A DNA stretch of 64,000 nt, taken from NCBI GenBank assembly GCA_014281115.1, contig JACONQ010000013.1:1726501-1790500 (forward strand). Reading direction: 5' to 3'. The translations under genes were made by a program, and so were the position numbers. Position 1 is the first letter of the stretch. Each line of letters opens with the position of its first letter. The stretch comes from Laburnicola sp. R22_1. Lineage: Eukaryota; Ascomycota; Dothideomycetes; Pleosporales; Didymosphaeriaceae. This document shows, piece by piece, positions 59,201-64,000 of the stretch. The notes beneath the pieces are model-generated. The model saw nothing but the letters and a program-made list of their open reading frames with translations. It was not told the origin of the DNA and ran no database searches.

Positions 59201-60240
59201 ATTACTAACTCTTTAGTTAATAAATTAACTAGAGTAGCTCCCTTTATTGCTACTAAGGGCTATTTACTACGTAATAGTACTAAACTGACTTAATTATATA
59301 ATATTAAGTTAGTAAGTAGGAATACTACTACTAGTAAGTGCCTACTTATAACATCCACATGTATAGATTATTAACACACAGATAACTTTATTAACTCTCT
59401 TACCTACGTATATAACTTTCTATATAATAATTTATAATAGGTGTAAGCTAAATAAACTAAGTACGCAGACGTAAAGCGCGCACTAACACTATTTTTAAAA
59501 TTAGTAATAAGGTAATATTAAATGTACACAATCTTAAAACTAAAAGGCCTAGCTTATTACTTAACTATAAGAATAGGGAACCTTTTTACATAGTATAAGT
59601 TATTAATAATATAGTATACAAGCTTAACCTACCTAAGGAAATAGGTCGTTTACACAATATTTTCCACCTATGGCTACTATATCTATATAATAAGTAACTG
59701 CTTAATAGTTAGACACATAATAAGAATAATATACCGCTAGATAAATATATAAATAAGAAGTATAAAGTAAAGACTATACTTACCTACTAGTTAAACAAGT
59801 TAAAAAAACCTATATACCTCTAACCACAGCGTTATAGAGTATAAAGTTATATAGGATAGTTTTAAAGACCCTACCTAGAAGCTCTATTATAACCTACTTA
59901 ATTATCCCCGCCTTGTTACTAGGTTCTACGCTAAGAACCTAAGAAAGCCTACTATACTATATAACTTTAATAATCTTATTACACGTTAGAATATTATTAT
60001 ATACCTTATTACTACCCTAGTTATAGACGCCCGCCTAGATGCCTAGAGATAGATAGATATAGGTCTTAAGTTAGTAATAGATAGTAGTCCCTCTAGAAAC
60101 CCTCCTAGTAGTAATTCTCTTAGCCAGGTTAAGTGTACCAACCTATGTAATAACAGTACTAATAATAATAGTATTAATAATAATAGTATTAATAACAATA
60201 GTATTAATAATACAACCTAATAGATGTTAATAAATTAGAC
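56276..60240 (+). pseudogene. G2-B pol: RT, RNase H, integrase
   Basis: RT at about 56920-57500 contains ILIIKKLRGELRVCVNY, then RTINTIIKRNRNTLL. RNase H is at about 57640-57960 with ETNALDFITMVVLLQK. Integrase is at about 58560-59160, with the LIDFIIGLPLYYSNSKTYIA block and a TDGQTE equivalent now broken. The C-terminal region, about 59820-60060, contains LLNYPRLVTRFYAKN. It lacks nested insertions, so it serves as the reference for rejoining G2-outer. Stops are TAG/TAA at Q and W codons. Confidence 0.85.
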
Positions 60241-60426
60241 TAAATCTATAGTAATTTAAGTAGGCAGTTATAGTAATTTAGTATAAATTACTATAAGAAT
60301 TATAATAATTAGAAATAGTGCGTAATAGTTCGCAATAAAACGTAATAGATTATAATAAAGCGCAATAGTTACCTAAAAATTAATATAGAGTTAGAAGGAT
60401 CTTAGCAGTACTAGAGTTACTACTAT

Positions 60427-60443
60427 AAAGAGGGGGAGAGTAG
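60427..60443 (+). promoter_or_regulatory. G2-B polypurine tract
   Basis: AAAGAGGGGGAGAGTAG abuts the TGTCAC start of the 3' LTR. Confidence 0.85.
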
Positions 60444-60651
60444 TGTCACTAATCTAAGGTGCGATCCCCTTGCTTACGTTATATTACCATTTTGGGACTA
60501 GCGTAATTACTAAGTAACGTCCTAAGTAAGACTATATATATAGCCTGCTTACGTACCCACCTTATATAGATATCGCTACTATCTTATATTTAGATTCTAA
60601 TATCTACTATTATCTTATATATAGTATAATGACCCCTATAGTACCCTTATA
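60444..60651 (+). repeat. 3' LTR of G2-B
   Basis: TGTCACTAATCTAAGG to CCCTTATA, 208 bases, then AAATC. Confidence 0.9.
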
Positions 60652-60656
60652 AAATC

Positions 60657-61009
60657 TACTAATATAATAGCTATTACTAGTAATTTTTAGAAATAATAGT
60701 AGAGGAGATAATAGTTATAGCATTATAGCACTAGCACTATTTTATACCTTTTCTACTCTAAACTATAGTATAGTAATATGGCCTTACGCATAGTTTTGCA
60801 TATAGATTTTTTTTTAAGTTAGAGTGAGTACGCTAAGCTTACTTAGCTTACTTATAACACGCTAACCCCTTTTTATTAATACTATTTTAAAACGCTTTTC
60901 TGTGTTAACAATAGTAGGAGAGATAACTGCTATTATTATAATATTTTTATTAGAAATCCCTTAGTTATACAAAAATTATACTAGAATAGATTATAAATAT
61001 AGTATATTA
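60657..61009. other. Unassigned old flank
   Basis: AT-rich. It has a GCTTACTTAGCTTACTTA repeat near 60838-60853. No gene is seen. Confidence 0.4.
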
Positions 61010-61330
61010 TTAATATAGATTAATAATCTAAAAACTCTAGAAAATTCTACCTAGTTCTAGAAGACTCTATTAGTAATTATAAGCTTATTACTAATACTTT
61101 GTAATATTTAATTACTAATAGAACTTTTTAGAATTAAATAGACTGTTCTAGAAATTTATAATTATTAATATAGATTAGTAATTAAGAAAGTTCTAGAAGT
61201 TTCTTAAAGTTTCTACTTAGTTCTAGAAGATTCTATTAGTAATTATAAGTCTATTACTAAGAATTAGTAATATCTAATTACTAATAGAAGTCTCTAGAAT
61301 ACTATAGACTATTCTAGAAACTTTATATTA
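61010..61330. repeat. ~166-bp tandem duplication with hairpins and HSE-like arrays
   Basis: Two diverged copies, about 61010-61165 and 61166-61330, share AGTTCTAGAAGA and a hairpin made of CTATTAGTAATTA and TAATTACTAATAG. Both carry TTC and GAA triplets phased at 5 bp. Confidence 0.8.
61191..61233. promoter_or_regulatory. Heat-shock-element-like array
   Basis: TTC at 61191, GAA at 61196, TTC at 61201, AAA at 61206, TTC at 61211, then TTC at 61221, GAA at 61226 and TTC at 61231 fall on one 5-bp grid. The last three form the ideal nTTCnnGAAnnTTCn. The paralogous copy has GAA 61040, TTC 61045, TTC 61055 and GAA 61060 on the same grid. Function is inferred only from the consensus. Confidence 0.45.
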
Positions 61331-61530
61331 TTAAGATAGATTAGTAATATAAGAAGAATATATAAAGAGTACTTCTCTCCCTTTTACTTATCTATTATAA
61401 GTTACTTTTTATATTACTTTTATATCTTATACTTTATATACTTAAAGCGTTTTATTTACTACTTTATATTATAAACTCTCTACTACTATAACTATTTTAT
61501 AAGCTAGTTTTTATAAGGTATATTTTAAAA
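61331..61530. other. AT-rich flank before the minisatellite
   Basis: No gene; it leads into the TTTATAAGTTA repeats. Confidence 0.4.
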
Positions 61531-61975
61531 GTTATTCTTTAGCTTTACTTTATAAGTTATTCTTTAGCTTTACGTTATAAGTTATTCTTTAGCTTTACTT
61601 TATAAGTTATACTTTATAAGTTATTCTTTAGCTTTACTTTATAAGTTATACTTTATAAGTTACTTTCTATAGTTATACTTTATAAGTTACTTTTTTAAGT
61701 TATACTTTATAAGTTATACTTTATAAGTTATACTTTATAAGTTATACTTTATAAGTTATACTTTATAAGTTATACTTTATAAGTTATACTTTATAAGTTA
61801 TACTTTATAAGTTATACTTTATAAGTTATACTTTATAAGTTATACTTTATAAGTTATACTTTATAAGTTATACTTTATAAGTTATACTTTATAAGTTATA
61901 CTTTATAAGTTATACTTTATAAGTTATACTTTATAAGTTACTTTTTATAAGTTATACTTTATAAGTTATCTTTTA
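61531..61975. repeat. 14-bp minisatellite TATACTTTATAAGT with 25-bp precursor units
   Basis: From 61701 to 61939 about 17 essentially perfect copies of TATACTTTATAAGT occur. Before them, at 61531-61640, a related unit TTATTCTTTAGCTTTACTT recurs. The array contains few C and G bases. Confidence 0.93.
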
Positions 61976-62111
61976 TAGCTATTCTTTATAAGTTTAGCTT
62001 TAAAACTAATTTACTTTTATTTATGTACTTTAATAACTTATCTATTTTTATATAATAATTAATGCGCCAAGATCGCCAAGCTCGCTTAGCAGTTCGAACG
62101 CGCATTTTTGT

Positions 62112-62230
62112 GACCACCTTTTCACGCTTTTTTTGATTACTAAGCAGGGGGCTCTGCTTTTTTTATTATGTTATTTAAGATGAAAGCCTTTGTCGTGCTA
62201 CCTCTAGGTAGTTAATTTAACGCCACATAT
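62112..62230 (+). repeat. ~115-bp module, copy 3
   Basis: GATTACTAAGCAGGGGGCTC, then GATGAAAGCCTTTGTCGTG and AACGCCACATA. It is the least mutated copy and is immediately upstream of the hAT frame, so it may be the 5' end of that transposon. Confidence 0.75.
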
Positions 62231-62257
62231 AATAATTAATATGAAAAATATTAGTAA

Positions 62258-64000
62258 AAAGTTTCTATTAATTCTCCTAATTTTACTTTACCTTCTTTAG
62301 AAGATAGTAAAGAATTATTTAAAAATAGACTATTTACTAGAGAGTTATTACCTATTAAAGAAGGAGATAATAAAACAATTTTAATTAATTGTAACAATTA
62401 TGTTTATAATACTAAATCTAGTTGGCCTATTAATACTAGTAATTTAAAAAGACACTACGAAAAGAAATATCCTAGATTATTATTAAATAATAGTATAGGA
62501 AACAGTATAGAAAGTAATTCTAATTTAGAAGAAAGTAGTTTTTCTACTAATTTATCTACTAGTACTAATCTTTTAAGAAAAAGATCTAGGTTTATATTAT
62601 TTAGTAGCAAAGACTATAGAAGATTTTTATTACACTTTATAATTAGTAATAATTTACCTTTTAGTTTAGTAGAAAGTAATGGTTTTAATAATTTATTAAA
62701 ATATTTAAAAGATAATTTACCTACTATTAGTAGACGTACTCTAAAAGAGGATTCAGATATATTATATAAAGAGAAAGCTAAGTATATTAAACTTTTATTA
62801 AATAATAATAATAGTAGATTTTCTATTACGTTAGACGAATGGAATTCTAGTAATAATATAGACTTTTTAGCTATTACTATACATTATTATAATAATAATT
62901 TTAAACTAGAAAACTTTCTATTAGGATTTGAGACTTTAAATAGTATTGAGGCCTATACTAGCCCTATTTTATATAATTTTTTAAATACTATTTTAAAAGA
63001 GTATAAAATAAGAAAAAAACTATTATCTATTACTAGAGATAATGTCTCTCCTATTAATAGCTTAGTAGAAATAATAAGTTATAATTATAAAGAAAAATAT
63101 AATATAGATATAATAGATACTAAATGTGTAGCACATATTTTAAATATAACTAGCAATACCTTTTTTATCTTATACTTTTTTACTTCTAATAATACGAAAG
63201 TTTTTAATAATACTATAAATAATTTAAGAAATAGAAATCCTAATTTAGAAGATTTCTATATAACTCTTAATACGTTGTCTAATACTATAAGAAGTATTAT
63301 TAATACTATTAGATATAATGACTTTTTAAAAATAACTTTAAAATAGTAAAACAGAAAAATCCTAATAAAGATAGTATAGAAATTGTAATTAAAGATAATA
63401 GTACTAGATGGCTTTCTACGTATATTATGCTTAATAGATATATTCGTTTTAGAGAAGAAATAAATATATTATTAAAGAAAATAAGTAAATCTACTAATTC
63501 TAAAAAGAAAATTATTAATATAGATACTTATTTTATTAGTGACGAAGAATGCAATTATTTAAATTTTATTAGAGATATTTTAGAAACCTTTAAAAGGCCT
63601 ATTATAAAACTACAAGCTAGTAATTATTCTACTATTTTTTATACTATACCTTATATAACTAAAGTTATATAAAATTTAGAACGTTATACTCTTAGTAATA
63701 TAGAATAATTTAATCCTTTTTTAGCTGCAGCTATTTTAGAAGCTTATAATAAACTATTAGAATATTATTATTTGAATAATACTAATATAGATAAACTAAA
63801 AGATTTATATTTAGCTACAGTATTAAATCCCCAGTTTAAGTTAGAAGTTTTTAAAGAAAGGCATTTAAATTATCCTTATACTATAATAAAAGAAATAGAA
63901 AACTATTATTATAAAGTTTATTATAAATATAAGAAAGAATATTTAAGAGATTTAGAAATTAGAGATTGTACTATAATCTCTTCTAGTAATAATAATAATA
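62258..64000 (+). pseudogene. hAT-family transposase, truncated by the window end
   Basis: One frame is open for 362 codons (62258-63343) but contains no ATG, as if every methionine had become isoleucine through TpG to TpA. A degenerate BED zinc finger (INCNNYVYN, TSNLKRHYEKK) comes first. The catalytic region follows with ITLDEWNSSNNIDFLAIT, LLGFETL and TRDNVSPINSLV. After a one-base frameshift in an A run near 63340 the frame continues with DNSTRWLSTYIMLNRYI. Two TAA codons at likely Q positions and LATVLNPQFKLEVFK (AAVLDPRFK block) follow. The C-terminal hATC dimerisation domain would lie beyond 64000. hAT enzymes cut and paste DNA with 8-bp duplications. Confidence 0.85.

Larger units (their letters stand above)
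54937..60656 (+). mobile_element. Ty3/gypsy element G2-B (gag deleted)
   Basis: 208-bp LTRs at 54942-55149 and 60444-60651 lie between AAACC (54937-54941) and AAATC (60652-60656), a duplication with one C to T change. The leader runs straight into sequence equivalent to position 32270 of G2-outer, so gag and the protease active site are deleted. The pol and 3' end are collinear with G2-outer. Confidence 0.92.

Noticed and set aside
61531..61975. CRISPR array
   Set aside because: The repeats are contiguous 14-bp units without unique spacers, in a eukaryotic context.

Overview
The window looks like an AT-rich, transposon-choked block from a filamentous ascomycete (Pezizomycotina) with an active repeat-induced point mutation (RIP) history. 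The reasons are extreme TpA enrichment with scarce CpA/TpG, LTR pairs that differ almost only by C/T and G/A transitions, coding frames whose stops are nearly all TAA/TAG where CAA/CAG/TGG is expected, and spliceosomal introns with GTAAGT and TACTAAT signals. Only about the first 660 bases have balanced composition; they may hold the 3' end of a host gene. No bacterial features, CRISPR arrays, rRNA or intact protein-coding genes were recognised.

Layout: (1) 1-800, balanced DNA passing sharply into AT-rich DNA. (2) 806-17163, LTR retroelement G1-A (5-bp duplication AGTAC). It is riddled with later insertions: two Fot1/Pogo elements, a DD34E Tc1 element, a MITE and two copies of a short dispersed repeat with 14-17 bp target duplications. 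Its interior also holds degenerate cargo: an unknown gene with hexapeptide repeats and an intron-containing histone H3-like gene, into which the Tc1 element jumped. (3) 17169-19598, older flank with a degenerate gene X (3' part), satellite tracts and two copies of a ~115-bp module. (4) 19599-53382, a Ty3/gypsy element G2 (duplication GTATA) swollen to 34 kb by three further Ty3/gypsy elements: G1-B 21463-29909, G3 33904-41129 and G4 41233-49675. G4 itself contains a Tc1 element. A 196-bp MITE and a 920-bp insertion also lie in G2. (5) 53388-54941, the 5' part of gene X and a second unknown coding-like stretch. (6) 54942-60651, a second G2 copy with its gag deleted. (7) 60657-64000, duplicated heat-shock-element-like arrays, a 14-bp minisatellite and a hAT transposase pseudogene cut by the window end.

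Because each large element has a matching target-site duplication, the pre-insertion locus can be inferred as 1-805 + 17169-19598 + 53388-54941 + 60657-64000. The genes do not work as a pathway. They are layers of insertion: gag-pol of the LTR elements would have made particles, reverse transcriptase, RNase H and integrase, while the DNA elements encoded DDE or hAT transposases. All are now broken. The most unusual content is the histone H3-like gene. It retains spliceosomal-type introns although it lies in the sense orientation inside an LTR element, which argues that it arrived as DNA rather than through a retroelement RNA.
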